From: Asticcacaulis benevestitus DSM 16100 = ATCC BAA-896
GTDB lineage: Bacteria > Pseudomonadota > Alphaproteobacteria > Caulobacterales > Caulobacteraceae
Length of the DNA: 64,000 nt
NCBI RefSeq assembly: GCF_000376105.1
Contig: NZ_AQWM01000008.1
Span: 1-64,000 of the forward strand
Direction: 5' to 3'
Positions 9,301 through 17,738 of this stretch are shown piece by piece. Under the pieces are notes generated by a model that saw only the letters and a list, made by a program, of their open reading frames with translations, was not told the DNA's origin and did no database searches. How positions within the stretch are numbered: the first letter of the stretch is position 1; each line of letters begins with the position of its first letter. The translations under genes were made by a program, and so were the position numbers.

Positions 9301-9605
9301 GTGACGTCGTATTCGCCAGGCGTCAGCCCCGTAGCGGTGGCAGAACCCGTGGCACCCGTCTTGAGGGTTTTGGTAACGCCCTGGGCCTGTGACTTCAGTG
9401 TGACAATAGCGCCAACAACCGGAGCACCCGAAGCATCGTCAACCGAAATGACAACGGCACCCGAGGTATAGTCCTGGGCTTGAGCTACCGCCGGCAGCAT
9501 TGTGGCGACGGTGGCCACGAGGGCGCCGCCAGCCATGGTCGACAACGCTGCGCCGCAGATCGTCGTCGTGGCCAACAGGCCAGATCGCAAAGATAGTTTT
9601 TTCAC
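6387..9605 (-). CDS. TonB-dependent receptor, Oar-like with carboxypeptidase-regulatory N-domain
   Basis: This ~1072-residue outer-membrane receptor should import a ligand using TonB/ExbBD energy. After a signal peptide ending ..LPAVAQAQ (about residue 44) comes a carboxypeptidase-D regulatory-like domain (~46-130, ..ASGAPVVGAIVTLKSQ..), then a plug (..NIEAVTLLAPTTVRSDAFGA.., ..GRATGGIVNATTKSG..) and a long barrel. It ends in ..RYVRVGFDVSY with a C-terminal aromatic, typical for BAM-inserted barrels. I place the start at GTG 9605, eight bases after GGAG and directly before Lys-Lys of the signal peptide. The in-frame ATG at 9659 would put 18 unlikely residues in front. A LacI-type palindrome lies about 130 bp upstream. 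The ligand cannot be read from sequence. Confidence 0.9.
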   Translation of the reverse strand: MKKLSLRSGLLATTTICGAALSTMAGGALVATVATMLPAVAQAQDYTSGAVVISVDDASGAPVVGAIVTLKSQAQGVTKTLKTGATGSATATGLTPGEYDVTVSASGFDDYTGTASVIVSQSVTYTYALNTTGATQTVVVKGKRVRQDFNKTTSGLSVDLTTLVAQQPIGRNIEAVTLLAPTTVRSDAFGAATIGGGSAAENAYYINGLNITNPDTYVGGAEVPFDFYKTVDVQTSGYAAEFGRATGGIVNATTKSGTNELLFAVHGNFAPNSLRSADWDVTGAPGKYISSDSNSISVEAGGALIKDKLFLYGLYQANDIKSTRATSIDNYYQKAESKDPFYGLKADWYITPQQHLELTYFDTTATTDYIRYNYDPKSDVVGSAITNGKATNKSGGENWVAKYTGNITDWFTISAAYGISKDANDTTPENTKINYAEQYDYVTGQAYRSSTTQPYKTLGVDDTERKFFRIDGDLRFNALGRHHVRFGYDNEDLSMTKVTRLVGDTPVLVRLYGYLNDPANADSTDFAYFASSPDGWYPTGDDQEAGSNSNHFVPRARLLYENLGGKVSGQDSAYYIQDSWDVTSTLNLQIGLRNDTFKQSNLSGEQYLDLKDNWGPRLGFSWKPSEDSAWRFTGSYGQYYIPPAMNLGFRGKDYYFYERFRAPTGGFVPGVTVDSVTGLPTGYGAVSAPAGSYSSLCPTSDIGNAPGNPVSTPGASSCIVYGAGVQEPAEGKAAVGLKATRESEVTLSANYRINDNWTVGATFVDRILERVSEDTDFAPYIVDYCTNVLNVDCAAPYPGNTYGYGGTLPEYHVWNVGDSITFKTFHPLPGQTDVSTITLKDLGFPKPKRDYKALTIDFKRAFDGKWGLQGSYTYSRSYGNYEGTTYTFGGGDTGQTDAGSTQLDDYLGLTDYSTGILPNDRTHQFKVWGSYAITPEFMVGANVNLISPQHLSCMGTYPDLNNAAANYGVASHYCNIVDGQPGVPSPMGKGPKTDWVKQIDLSLRYTFPDSMMASHKLVLRADIFNLLDNKMITGLNTDSDDGVDPTYHNPDYGKPTSYASPRYVRVGFDVSY

Positions 9606-10220
9606 TTGTTTCTCCGGGTTACATGAGGGTGTAGGCGCACCCACCGCAGTTTCCAGCATTACACGCTGTTAATGAAGTTAAAGACCGGTGTCGCAAATCC
9701 GTCAATCGCACGACACATTTTTGTCTATATCATTTGAAACCTGTTTCAATTAAGTCACAGGAGAAACCTTACCTAACGTCAGGAAGTGTCGCTTATAGGG
9801 TGAATTTTACCGCCTCAAATTTTAAAAAAATGGCGAGCTGCTATTTGAAATAATAACTTAAATTCACAGAGTTAAATGGAATGATCTCATAAATTAGAAA
9901 AAAACATTGTACAAAATAATTGCTCCACTTAGCGGAATGGCGAAAAAACATTTCTAAAACGATTTTGTGGAGCATTTCACAATTATGACGCCGATAGCTC
10001 CAATTAAGGCTACTTAGCGACTGATCCATATCCCCGTCTGCACGGGTGGCGCCGCTTCGGGCGCGCAACTGGCCACGAGGAGATGTATCAAAGCAAGACT
10101 GAGAAATGCGGCGACAATACGCTGCGAACGTTTTGAAATATAAAGAATAAGTTTGCTGCGCATAGCCAGTTCCGGGCCTCATTGAGACCTTCACACAGCA
10201 AAAGGTGCGCCATTAAGGAA
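9606..10220. other. AT-rich intergenic region upstream of the TonB receptor
   Basis: This 615-bp gap is clearly more AT-rich than its surroundings and has no convincing gene. A 117-codon minus-strand frame at 9841-10194 shows no domain, no good ribosome site and an unusual residue mix. The only structured feature found is the palindrome at 9734-9749. Most of the promoter and leader of the receptor should lie in 9606-9800. Confidence 0.6.
9734..9749. promoter_or_regulatory. Palindromic operator, LacI/GalR type
   Basis: TTGAAAC-CT-GTTTCAA is a perfect 7-bp inverted repeat with a 2-base centre. This resembles operators of LacI-family sugar regulators, which often control TonB-dependent carbohydrate receptors. 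It lies 129 bp upstream of the receptor GTG. No LacI-family gene is present in the window, so the regulator would act from elsewhere. Confidence 0.5.
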
Positions 10221-11057
10221 TCAGGCCCCGACGCCCGGCAGAACCGGCATAGCCTTGATCTTCTGGACGATTTCAGTCACGCGCTGGCAATTTGCGCCGA
10301 GATCAGGGGCATTGTAACGGCTTACCGAACGAACATCGACGCTGGTTGGGTCAATACGGATCACCATATCGTATTTGAAGCCGTAGAATTTGTCCTGGTA
10401 CGTAGCCTCCACCCGCCACGGCGAGGTGCCCCAGACGCGGTAACCGCTAGCCTTAAGCATGGCGACGACACCATCCACCTGATCCTCGGTGATTGGGTGA
10501 TCACGGATCGTTTTCGCCGCCGGACAGGTGGCTTCGTTGATAGCCGCGACGGTCTTTCCGCCCCAGTCCAGAGATTCATTACGCGGCACGCGTGGCAAAT
10601 CCTCGACAGGTGGCGCGTCGGCGCCGCGGATGTTGATCATCCGCTCAGAGAAATCAAGGGGTCTGTCCCAGTTCGTCGCCACATCATTGATGGGCGGATT
10701 ATCCTTTAACGCCTTATGATAAAGGGCGAAACCGCCCCACAATCCACCGGATATCACAACGGCTGCAAACGCCCAGGGCGCACAGCGCGTGGGGCACATA
10801 AACAGCGATATCAGCAAAGAGACCGCGGCCACGACCAGAGACGCCAGCACCATGCGCGGACCTATACCCAGGGTCAGGGTCTTGAAGCCCAAATCCATGC
10901 TGATAGAGCCCAGATTTGTGACCATCATGACACCCAGCAGGAAAAGGGCCGTGATGACCGCCACCATGAAGGCCAGATGTGCGAAGGCAAAACCCTTCTT
11001 TTTCTTCCGTGAGGACGACTGGGCAGGCACGTCCGCTTCGAGATTATCTTGTGGCAC
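10221..11057 (-). CDS. DUF1499 domain membrane protein
   Basis: This 278-residue protein has a charged N-terminus (SSSRKKKKG), about three membrane segments (roughly 24-46, 68-88 and 93-111), then an extramembrane DUF1499 domain (~125-270, ..NWDRPLDFSERMINIRGADAPPVEDLP.., ..WRVEATYQDKFYGFKYDMVIRI..). The biochemical role of DUF1499 is not established. The start is GTG 11057, preceded by GGGAG at about 9 bases. A triple 16-bp direct repeat lies 20-67 bp upstream of the start and may be regulatory. It appears to be a single-gene unit. Confidence 0.8.
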   Translation of the reverse strand: MPQDNLEADVPAQSSSRKKKKGFAFAHLAFMVAVITALFLLGVMMVTNLGSISMDLGFKTLTLGIGPRMVLASLVVAAVSLLISLFMCPTRCAPWAFAAVVISGGLWGGFALYHKALKDNPPINDVATNWDRPLDFSERMINIRGADAPPVEDLPRVPRNESLDWGGKTVAAINEATCPAAKTIRDHPITEDQVDGVVAMLKASGYRVWGTSPWRVEATYQDKFYGFKYDMVIRIDPTSVDVRSVSRYNAPDLGANCQRVTEIVQKIKAMPVLPGVGA

Positions 11058-11076
11058 CCTGTGGGCTCCCGTTCGT

Positions 11077-11124
11077 CCAGATTATAGTTGCGCCAGATTA
11101 TAGTTGCGCCAAATTATAGTTGCG
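11077..11124. repeat. Three tandem copies of a 16-bp repeat
   Basis: CCAGATTATAGTTGCG occurs at 11077-11092 and 11093-11108, and with one change (CCAAATTATAGTTGCG) at 11109-11124. It lies immediately upstream of the minus-strand DUF1499 gene. It could be an array of regulator sites 1.5 helical turns apart, or simply a slipped-strand repeat. Confidence 0.85.
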
Positions 11125-11146
11125 ATTGTCACAGCTTAAACCGATG

Positions 11147-11161
11147 CGTGACCGCGTCACG
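11147..11161. promoter_or_regulatory. Short inverted repeat CGTGAC-CGC-GTCACG
   Basis: This perfect 6-bp inverted repeat with a 3-base centre lies in the gap between the DUF1499 gene and the stop of the kinase-like gene, about 90 bp upstream of the DUF1499 start. It could be an operator; no family can be assigned. Confidence 0.3.
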
Positions 11162-11261
11162 GATTTACCTTCAATAGGCGAAATTCATCACGCCAGAGCG
11201 ATAGTCTTTATCGCCGTTCGATATAAATCCCTAGTCAGTAAAGCTTAAATACGGGCTGCCT

Positions 11262-12689
11262 TCAAGGCGCATCCGCATTTTCGATGCGCCATGAAATTTG
11301 AGACGGATCAACGGCTTGTTGTTGTATCGCAATGTCACTTGTGGCATCGGAAACATCGCCTTTTCGCAAGCCCACACGTTCAGCCCTCACCGAGGCAGGC
11401 AGATCCAGCCAAAGCCCCGAAAAAGCGACGTGTTCGATTCGCGCAATTTCGGCGCAACGCTCGCGCGGCCAGGCTTCCCGGAAGGTGGCGTCGAGGATGA
11501 CAGACTGCCCTGCCCGTACAACATGCTGCGCCAGATCGAACATGTGCTCATAAACGCGAACGCTTTCTTCAGGCGCATAGGCAGCGCCAGGCAAGGCGTC
11601 ATGTGCCGGACAGCCCCACAAACGTTTACGGATTTCGTCGCTGCGCAGGATCACGGCGCCGGGCGCCCGTCCGGTTTGCGGCGCATCGCTACGGGCGCGC
11701 GTGCTTTTTCCGGAGCCTGAAAGACCGCCCACGGCCTGCAACTCGGCCGGTTTTAACTTTAGAAAGGCCTGAGCCGCCTGCAGGTAGGCGCGCGCCTTAT
11801 CCATATTATCGCCATCTTCACCGCCAGAATTCGCATGGACATGGCAGCGCACAGCGGCGCGCATAGACATATAAAGCGGCAAAAGTTCCAGACCAGAATA
11901 TACCTGCGCCGGATCTTTCTCCCGCCGCGCCGACTCTTCAAGCCAGATGTTCATGACCTGATTGGCAGCGGCGTGATGCCCCCTCACCCACAGATCCATG
12001 AGCAGAAAGGCCAGATCATACAGCACATCTATCTGGCTGAGACGATCATTGAATTCGATACAATCGAAAAGAACCGGCTTATTATGTTCGATCAGAATAT
12101 TGCCAAGATGCAGGTCGCCATGACAGTGGCGGATATATCCGCTATCGAAGCGCTGCCGCACTTTCGTTTCCAGCTTCTTATAGGTTACCGATACCGCCTC
12201 ATCATAGGCATCAACGAGATCGGCCCCGAGTTGCTGCCTGAAAATGTTGATGTTTTGACGATTTGAGTCGAGAACATAGGCTGTATTGCTCGCATGCTGG
12301 ATATCACGGCACACGAGGGCATCGCCATGAAAACGCGCCACAAGCTGACCGAGGGCATGCATCTGACCGGCATCCGGCGTCCAGCCGAGTTCGGCGGCCT
12401 GCTCGCTCAAAACGCCATTCGTATCGAAGCGACGCATCACCAATACGCTTTCGCCAGCAATATCCTCAATTCCCAGATAGATATCGGCCGCCATGCGCTG
12501 ATTGAAACTTAATTCGCGCAACAGGGCCGCGCGGCGTTTTTCTGGCGTGGTAAAATCAAGGAAGCCGTAATCCACGCTTTTCTTGATCTTATAAGCCTTG
12601 TCCCCCTTGAGAATGATGTTCGCGCATGAGGTTTCGATGACGCGATCAGCGCCTTCCCTAAGGCGAAGCAGAACCTGGCTCAACGACAC
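11262..12689 (-). CDS. Bifunctional APH-like phosphotransferase / P-loop kinase fusion
   Basis: This 475-residue cytoplasmic protein fuses two kinase-type modules. The first (~1-310) is an aminoglycoside-phosphotransferase-like fold with catalytic loop HCHGDLHLGNIL and the metal-binding IEF-ND region. The second (~320-475) is a P-loop domain with Walker A GLSGSGKST and ..ILRSDEIRKRLWG... Such COG2187/COG0645 fusions are widespread in proteobacteria and have no firmly established substrate; resistance should not be inferred. The start is GTG 12689. It lies downstream of pdxH on the same strand (gap 40 bp) and may be co-transcribed. Confidence 0.85.
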   Translation of the reverse strand: MSLSQVLLRLREGADRVIETSCANIILKGDKAYKIKKSVDYGFLDFTTPEKRRAALLRELSFNQRMAADIYLGIEDIAGESVLVMRRFDTNGVLSEQAAELGWTPDAGQMHALGQLVARFHGDALVCRDIQHASNTAYVLDSNRQNINIFRQQLGADLVDAYDEAVSVTYKKLETKVRQRFDSGYIRHCHGDLHLGNILIEHNKPVLFDCIEFNDRLSQIDVLYDLAFLLMDLWVRGHHAAANQVMNIWLEESARREKDPAQVYSGLELLPLYMSMRAAVRCHVHANSGGEDGDNMDKARAYLQAAQAFLKLKPAELQAVGGLSGSGKSTRARSDAPQTGRAPGAVILRSDEIRKRLWGCPAHDALPGAAYAPEESVRVYEHMFDLAQHVVRAGQSVILDATFREAWPRERCAEIARIEHVAFSGLWLDLPASVRAERVGLRKGDVSDATSDIAIQQQAVDPSQISWRIENADAP

Positions 12690-12729
12690 GTGGCACTTTC
12701 AGATAATAAAAGGATAAAAACACGGGCCA

Positions 12730-13392
12730 TTACGGATATAAGCGGACGCTTGTCCAGCCCTCTGTAACAGCGTCGCGTTTGAACTGAACACGATCATGCA
12801 GGCGGAAGGGCATGTCACGCCAGAATTCTATGCTAAGCGGGGCGATACGGAAACCGGTCCAGTGCGGTGGACGCTCTATCTTACCCAGTCCGAATTTGAG
12901 AGCGTATTCCGCGACGCTTTTCTCCAGCGCGAACCGGCTTTCCAGCGGGTGTGACTGATCGGATGCCCAGGCGCCGATCTGGCTTTGGCGGGCTCGGCTG
13001 TGGAAATAGGCGTCCGCTTCGGCCTCCGATACGCGGGTCACCTCGCCACGGATACGCACCTGACGACGCAAGGATTTCCAGTGGAACAACAATGCGGCCT
13101 TATGGCTTTGCGTCAACTGTTGACCTTTAGCACTCTGCGTATTGGTGTAGAAAACAAAACCGGCTTCATCGAAATCCTTGAGAAGCACCATACGCACGTC
13201 CGGCAACCCGTCCTGATCAACTGTGGCGACCGCCATGGCATTGGGATCGTTCGGTTCCTTCGCCCCGGCATCTTTCAGCCACTGTCCAAACAGAGAAAAG
13301 GGTTCGGAGGCCGCGATTTCAGCCTCATGCGCCGCGTGAGCCTCGGCATAGTCGGCGGCGGAAGGGCTCGGCGGAATAAGCGAATCGGTCAT
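12730..13392 (-). CDS. pdxH: Pyridoxamine 5'-phosphate oxidase PdxH
   Basis: This FMN-dependent enzyme oxidises pyridoxine/pyridoxamine 5'-phosphate to pyridoxal 5'-phosphate in B6 synthesis and salvage. The ~220-residue protein shows the family core ..[23 protein letters not shown].., ..[15 protein letters not shown].., ..RQVRIRGEV.. and the C-terminal ..[14 protein letters not shown], where the terminal Arg-Leu-x-Pro is diagnostic. I chose ATG 13392 (MTDSLIPP..). In-frame ATGs at 13428 and 13446 would extend it by 12-18 residues and collide with the divergent J-domain gene; none has a clear ribosome site. Confidence 0.93.
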   Translation of the reverse strand: MTDSLIPPSPSAADYAEAHAAHEAEIAASEPFSLFGQWLKDAGAKEPNDPNAMAVATVDQDGLPDVRMVLLKDFDEAGFVFYTNTQSAKGQQLTQSHKAALLFHWKSLRRQVRIRGEVTRVSEAEADAYFHSRARQSQIGAWASDQSHPLESRFALEKSVAEYALKFGLGKIERPPHWTGFRIAPLSIEFWRDMPFRLHDRVQFKRDAVTEGWTSVRLYP

Positions 13393-13506
13393 GGGAGCTT
13401 TAAGACTTTGAAAAGGATAATGGCGCATTAATGATATATGCGGCACTTGGGAAAAAGCGCCGTCTCCACCAGTTTCAGAATGGACTTCGGGGGCCAGAAC
13501 TTCAAG

Positions 13507-14298
13507 ATGGCGGCGTTAAAAAGTAAGTCCTGCGACGATTTGAACCGTGCAGATGCCCTGAACGAACTTGGTCTTAAAGACTGCGCGCTCGATGAAGATA
13601 TCCGCAGCGCGTTTCGCCAGCGTCTCAAACAGGCTCATCCCGACATCCATGGCGGCACCGATTCCCGCCTGCGCCGCCTGATTCTGGCGCGCGATCTGTT
13701 AATGTCAGAGGCTAAGATTATCTCTGAATCGGCTGATAACGCAAAAAGTTTCCATCCCGACAATGCTCTGGGTGACGGCGCCACGCCACTGACCATTTCG
13801 CTCGCACAGGCCCTTTTCGGCGGTACTGTTACAGCGGACGTGCCGGCTCTGGAGTTTTCACACGCCGGCGAGCCCCTGACCTCCTTGACACAGACCAAGA
13901 CGTTACGCGTCACCCTGCCCTGCGGCCTGCGTAACGGGGCAAAGCTATGCTTGCCTTGCGAAGGCGCAGCACGCGACGAGATGTATTTCGAGATCAACAT
14001 TGAAACCGACGACCATTGCCGGGTTTGGGGCGATGATATCTGGATGACCGCCACACTCGATCGCCGATTAATGCAATATGGCGGCAAGACACTGGTTGAG
14101 ACACCGCACGGCCTGCAGGACATACGTTTAGACCGTGATGTGCCGCATGGTGCCAGCCTTTGCCTCAAAGGCAAGGGCCTGCCGGCTACCGGCACAGCTA
14201 CCGCCGGCAATCTCTATATTCGCCTAGAAGCGCAACCCGATGTCGTGCGCCCCGTTACGCATATCCTGAGCGAATTTCGCCAGCGCTGGGCGTCATAA
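13507..14298 (+). CDS. DnaJ/CbpA-like J-domain protein
   Basis: This 263-residue co-chaperone-like protein has a short J-domain near the N-terminus (..[30 protein letters not shown].., with HPD). It lacks a Cys-rich zinc finger. A DnaJ C-terminal substrate-binding region follows (..[20 protein letters not shown].., ..[15 protein letters not shown].., ..[22 protein letters not shown]..). That is the CbpA-type layout, expected to deliver substrates to DnaK. Three in-frame ATGs (13438, 13480, 13507) are possible; I chose the last because it precedes the conserved part and has a G-rich stretch upstream. Its stop abuts the next ATG (TAAATG), indicating co-translation with the GNAT gene. Confidence 0.8.
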   Translation: MAALKSKSCDDLNRADALNELGLKDCALDEDIRSAFRQRLKQAHPDIHGGTDSRLRRLILARDLLMSEAKIISESADNAKSFHPDNALGDGATPLTISLAQALFGGTVTADVPALEFSHAGEPLTSLTQTKTLRVTLPCGLRNGAKLCLPCEGAARDEMYFEINIETDDHCRVWGDDIWMTATLDRRLMQYGGKTLVETPHGLQDIRLDRDVPHGASLCLKGKGLPATGTATAGNLYIRLEAQPDVVRPVTHILSEFRQRWAS

Positions 14299-15027
14299 AT
14301 GTCTGTGAACTTCGATACTGTCAGTCCTTCACTGGGTATCCGTGACAATGCTTTCGGCGATCCGGTCGGCAAGGCCATTCCCGATTGGCAAGGTTGTCAG
14401 CGTCTGCCGGATGTGGAATTGACCGGCCGCACCTGCCGCCTTGTCCCCTATGCGGAAACCTACGCTCACGGCCTTTTTGAAGCCTATGCACAGGATGATG
14501 GCCGCATGTGGAGCTACCTGCCCTACGGCCCTTTCGACAGCCCTCACAGCGTCAACGACAGCATCCAAAAGTATCAAAACAACAGAGACTTCCATACATT
14601 TGTTATTTTAAAAGATGAGCAGCTGGTCGGACACGCCAGCTTTATGCGCTATGACCTGGCAAATGGCAGCGTCGAGATCGGTGGGGTCACCTACTCACCC
14701 GCTTTACAGCGCAGCACCGCCGCCACCGAGGCCATGTACCAGATGATGAAGCACGCCTTCGCGCACGGCTACCGCCGCTACGAATGGAAGTGCAACCAGC
14801 TCAACATGCCCTCCAGTCTGGCTGCCTTGCGACTGGGCTTCAGTTTCGAGGGCGTCTTCCGCAATCATCAGGTGGCGCGCGAGGGCCGCCGCGATACGGC
14901 CTGGTATTCGGTTATTGTCGAGGAATGGCCACAGGTCCGCGCACGGCTGGAGTCGTGGCTCTCACCTGAAAATTTCAGCGTTGATGGCAGGCAGAAAAAA
15001 GCCCTGCGCGATATCCCAATAGGTTAG
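14299..15027 (+). CDS. GNAT N-acetyltransferase, RimJ/RimL-like
   Basis: This 242-residue acetyl-CoA-dependent acetyltransferase has the ribosomal-protein/small-molecule type signature: ..VELTGRTCRLVPYAETYAHGLFEAY.., ..VGHASFMRYDLANGSVEIGGVTYSPALQRSTAATEA.. (acetyl-CoA loop region) and ..NMPSSLAALRLGFSFEGVFRNH... It closely resembles the GNAT proteins of unassigned substrate common across proteobacteria. It starts one base after the J-domain gene's stop, and its own stop (15025-15027) overlaps the stop of the convergent symporter gene. Confidence 0.85.
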   Translation: MSVNFDTVSPSLGIRDNAFGDPVGKAIPDWQGCQRLPDVELTGRTCRLVPYAETYAHGLFEAYAQDDGRMWSYLPYGPFDSPHSVNDSIQKYQNNRDFHTFVILKDEQLVGHASFMRYDLANGSVEIGGVTYSPALQRSTAATEAMYQMMKHAFAHGYRRYEWKCNQLNMPSSLAALRLGFSFEGVFRNHQVAREGRRDTAWYSVIVEEWPQVRARLESWLSPENFSVDGRQKKALRDIPIG

Positions 15028-16295
15028 CTTCCCGCCGCCGATGCGGCTTTTGCAACTCGTGTCAGCAACGGTGACTCTTTTTCGATCATGCCGTTTTCAC
15101 GCGCCACAAGCGTAGGCACCAGAATCTGGCTGGTGACATTGGTCGCCGTGCGCATCATATCGAGGATGCGGTCGATGGCGGCCAGAATGGCGATCCCTTC
15201 CAGCGGCAACCCCGCGGTGGAGAGGGTCACGGTCAACATCACGGTCGCCACGCCTGGAACGCCGGCGGTAGCGAGCGAGCCCAGCACGGACGCCAAAGCG
15301 ATCAGCAGATAGTGCTGAGGTGTCAGGGCAATGTGGAAATAATTGGCGATGAAAATCGATGAGATCGCCGGATAGATGGCGCCGCAGCCATCCATTTTCA
15401 TATTGGCGCCCAGAGGCAGGGCAAAACCGGCATAGGATTTCGGCAATTTGAGATTATCGACCGCCGCAGCCAGTGACACAGGCAAGGTACCGATGGACGA
15501 GCACGTGAAGAAGGCGGTCTGCTGCGCGGTGAATATGCCTTTGTAGAAACCCAACACACGCAGGCCATGCAGCTTGAGCAGGGTCGGGTAGACGATCAGG
15601 ATTTCGACAAAGCAACCGAGATAAATCAGGCCGATATAGGGAATGAGGGGTTTGAGCGCCTCAAGTCCATAGGAGGCCACGACCGACCCTATCAGGCCGA
15701 AAACACCGATCGGCGTCAATTGTATAATCCAGCGTGTCAGCTTGAACATGACCTGAGAGCCCTGTTCAACAATTTCCGCCAAGGCCTTGGTTTTTTGCCC
15801 TAAAGCACTAAGCGCGGCCCCCACGAGAATGGCGAAGAAGACAACGCTGAGCACCTTGCCCTCGGCGAAGCTCTTGAAAATATTGGACGGTACAATGCCG
15901 GTGATCACGTCGATCGGTGCTGGGATCGAATCGTGCGCCTCCACGGTCAACGGCAATCCTGCCAGACCGGCGCCCGGCTGGAAATAGATGCCGATGGCCA
16001 GGCCAACCGACACCGCGATGGCTGAGGTGATCATGAACCAGACGATCGTCTGGGCGCCGAGTTTGACCGCCCTGCCCCCCGTCCCTTCCTCGCCATGTCC
16101 CAGGCGCGCGATTGAGGCCGCGATCGTAAAGAAGACCAGCGGCACGACCAGCATCTTGATGGCGCGGATGAAGGTATCACCTATCGGCGTCAACACAGGC
16201 AAGGCCGCCTTGCCCCAATAGAGGGCGACACCGACTCCGAGCGCGAAGGCGATAAGCGTTTTCAGCCAGAACGGTATTTTGCCGAGCCACGTCAT
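15024..16295 (-). CDS. Dicarboxylate/amino acid:cation symporter (DAACS family)
   Basis: This 423-residue inner-membrane transporter belongs to the GltP/DctA family, which moves C4-dicarboxylates or glutamate/aspartate with Na+ or H+. Multiple hydrophobic segments are seen from residue 8 on. The substrate/cation-binding motif in the seventh membrane helix reads GANMKMDGCGAIYPAI, a variant of NMDGTA, and the serine-rich re-entrant loop reads ..FFTCSSIGTLPVSLAA... I chose ATG 16295 (MTWLGKIPFW..). The frame is open to 16358, but the extra residues look unlike the family. The exact substrate cannot be fixed from sequence. Confidence 0.88.
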   Translation of the reverse strand: MTWLGKIPFWLKTLIAFALGVGVALYWGKAALPVLTPIGDTFIRAIKMLVVPLVFFTIAASIARLGHGEEGTGGRAVKLGAQTIVWFMITSAIAVSVGLAIGIYFQPGAGLAGLPLTVEAHDSIPAPIDVITGIVPSNIFKSFAEGKVLSVVFFAILVGAALSALGQKTKALAEIVEQGSQVMFKLTRWIIQLTPIGVFGLIGSVVASYGLEALKPLIPYIGLIYLGCFVEILIVYPTLLKLHGLRVLGFYKGIFTAQQTAFFTCSSIGTLPVSLAAAVDNLKLPKSYAGFALPLGANMKMDGCGAIYPAISSIFIANYFHIALTPQHYLLIALASVLGSLATAGVPGVATVMLTVTLSTAGLPLEGIAILAAIDRILDMMRTATNVTSQILVPTLVARENGMIEKESPLLTRVAKAASAAGS

Positions 16296-16423
16296 GGGGG
16301 TACTTTCGTGTGTAACCAATTGCCTGATATATGAGCCCCAGTTGCTCCGTTTGCACACTAAAAAAATTGCGGCCTGAGTTAAACAGCGCTAAACGCTGTG
16401 CCATATCCACTCGGTAAAACTTC

Positions 16424-17527
16424 ATGTCGCACAATACCTTCGGTCATCTCTTCCGTGTCACCACCTGGGGCGAAAGCCACGGACCGGCCCTTGGCTGCGT
16501 CATCGATGGCTGCCCGCCGGGCATCGCCTTGTCTGAAGCGGATATCCAATGGGCCATGGATCGTCGCAAACCGGGCGGTTCGCGTTTCGTCACCCAGCGC
16601 CGCGAAGCCGATGAGGCGAAGATTCTGTCCGGCGTCTTTGAAGGCGTCACAACCGGCACGCCGATCTCGATCCTGATCGAAAATACCGACCAGCGCTCGA
16701 AAGACTACGGCGATATTGCCCAACAGTTTCGCCCGGGCCACGCCGATTACACCTACTTCGCCAAATACGGCGTGCGCGATTATCGCGGTGGCGGACGCTC
16801 CAGCGCCCGTGAAACCGCCGCACGCGTCGCGGCCGGTGCCGTGGCGCTGAAAGTGCTGCAGGTTCTTATCGGTGAAGAGGTCAAGGTGCGCGGCGCCCTC
16901 GTCCAGCTTGGCACACACAAGGCCGCGAGAGGCAACTGGGACTGGGAAGAGGTTGGCAATAACCCTTTCTTCTGCCCCGACCCGGCGTCGGTCACGCTGT
17001 GGGAAGCCTATCTCGACGGCATCCGCAAGGCCGGCTCCTCCATCGGAGCTGTGGTCGAGGTTCAAGCCGAAGGTATCCCCGCCGGCTGGGGGGCACCGAT
17101 CTATGGCAAGCTTGATTCCGAACTGGCCTCGGCGCTGATGAGCATCAACGCCTGCAAGGGCGTCGAAATCGGTGAAGGCTTCGGTGCCGCCGAGCTTTCC
17201 GGCGAGGATAATGCCGATGAAATGCGCATGGGCCCTGATGGTCCGGAATTCAAATCCAACCATGCCGGCGGTATCCTCGGCGGCATCTCGACGGCCCAGA
17301 CGGTCGTGGCGCGTATGGCGTTGAAGCCAACCTCTTCGATCCTCAACAAGCGCGAGAGCATCGACGTCAAGGGCAACGAGGTCGAGCTGCTGACCAAGGG
17401 CCGTCATGATCCGTGCGTCGGTATCCGCGCCGTGCCGGTGGCCGAGGCCATGATGGCGTGCGTCTTGCTCGATGCCTTCCTGCGCCATCGTGGCCAGACG
17501 GGGGGAGGCCCGCACCACGTCGGCTAG
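16424..17527 (+). CDS. aroC: Chorismate synthase AroC
   Basis: This enzyme catalyses the last shikimate-pathway step, 5-enolpyruvylshikimate-3-phosphate to chorismate, with reduced FMN. The 367 residues match family length. Signatures are ..[23 protein letters not shown].. at the N-terminus, ..[35 protein letters not shown].. and ..[26 protein letters not shown].. near the end. It is a single gene here; the rest of the shikimate pathway is not in the window. A hairpin terminator follows about 95 bp downstream. Confidence 0.97.
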   Translation: MSHNTFGHLFRVTTWGESHGPALGCVIDGCPPGIALSEADIQWAMDRRKPGGSRFVTQRREADEAKILSGVFEGVTTGTPISILIENTDQRSKDYGDIAQQFRPGHADYTYFAKYGVRDYRGGGRSSARETAARVAAGAVALKVLQVLIGEEVKVRGALVQLGTHKAARGNWDWEEVGNNPFFCPDPASVTLWEAYLDGIRKAGSSIGAVVEVQAEGIPAGWGAPIYGKLDSELASALMSINACKGVEIGEGFGAAELSGEDNADEMRMGPDGPEFKSNHAGGILGGISTAQTVVARMALKPTSSILNKRESIDVKGNEVELLTKGRHDPCVGIRAVPVAEAMMACVLLDAFLRHRGQTGGGPHHVG

Positions 17528-17622
17528 GATGGCTGCACGGCGGTAAGGTGATAGCGACAGAAGTGAAAAGCTTTTTCGCCACGATGAAACCATCCGAGCA
17601 TCCGCAATACGGGTTTGGACAT

Positions 17623-17651
17623 AAGCCGGAGGCTGGCGCTTCCGGCTTTTT
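17623..17651 (+). terminator. Rho-independent terminator after aroC
   Basis: AAGCCGGA and TCCGGCTT form an 8-bp stem around a 10-base loop and are followed by TTTT. It lies between aroC and the pirin gene. Confidence 0.75.
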
Positions 17652-17738
17652 TATGCGCGTAATTCTCCTGATCGAACGCCTATTGTAATTAACACAGTTA
17701 CACTTATATAGGTCTCACGTTAGAGAGGGAGAGTTCTC

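Noticed and set aside
9841-10194. 117-codon minus-strand frame upstream of the TonB receptor
   Set aside because: It lies in AT-rich DNA and has no recognisable domain, no convincing ribosome site and odd composition; treated as chance.
16379-17593. 404-codon frame antisense to aroC
   Set aside because: It is an exact shadow of aroC. Codon structure in GC-rich DNA keeps the opposite frame open, and the plus-strand protein is unmistakable.
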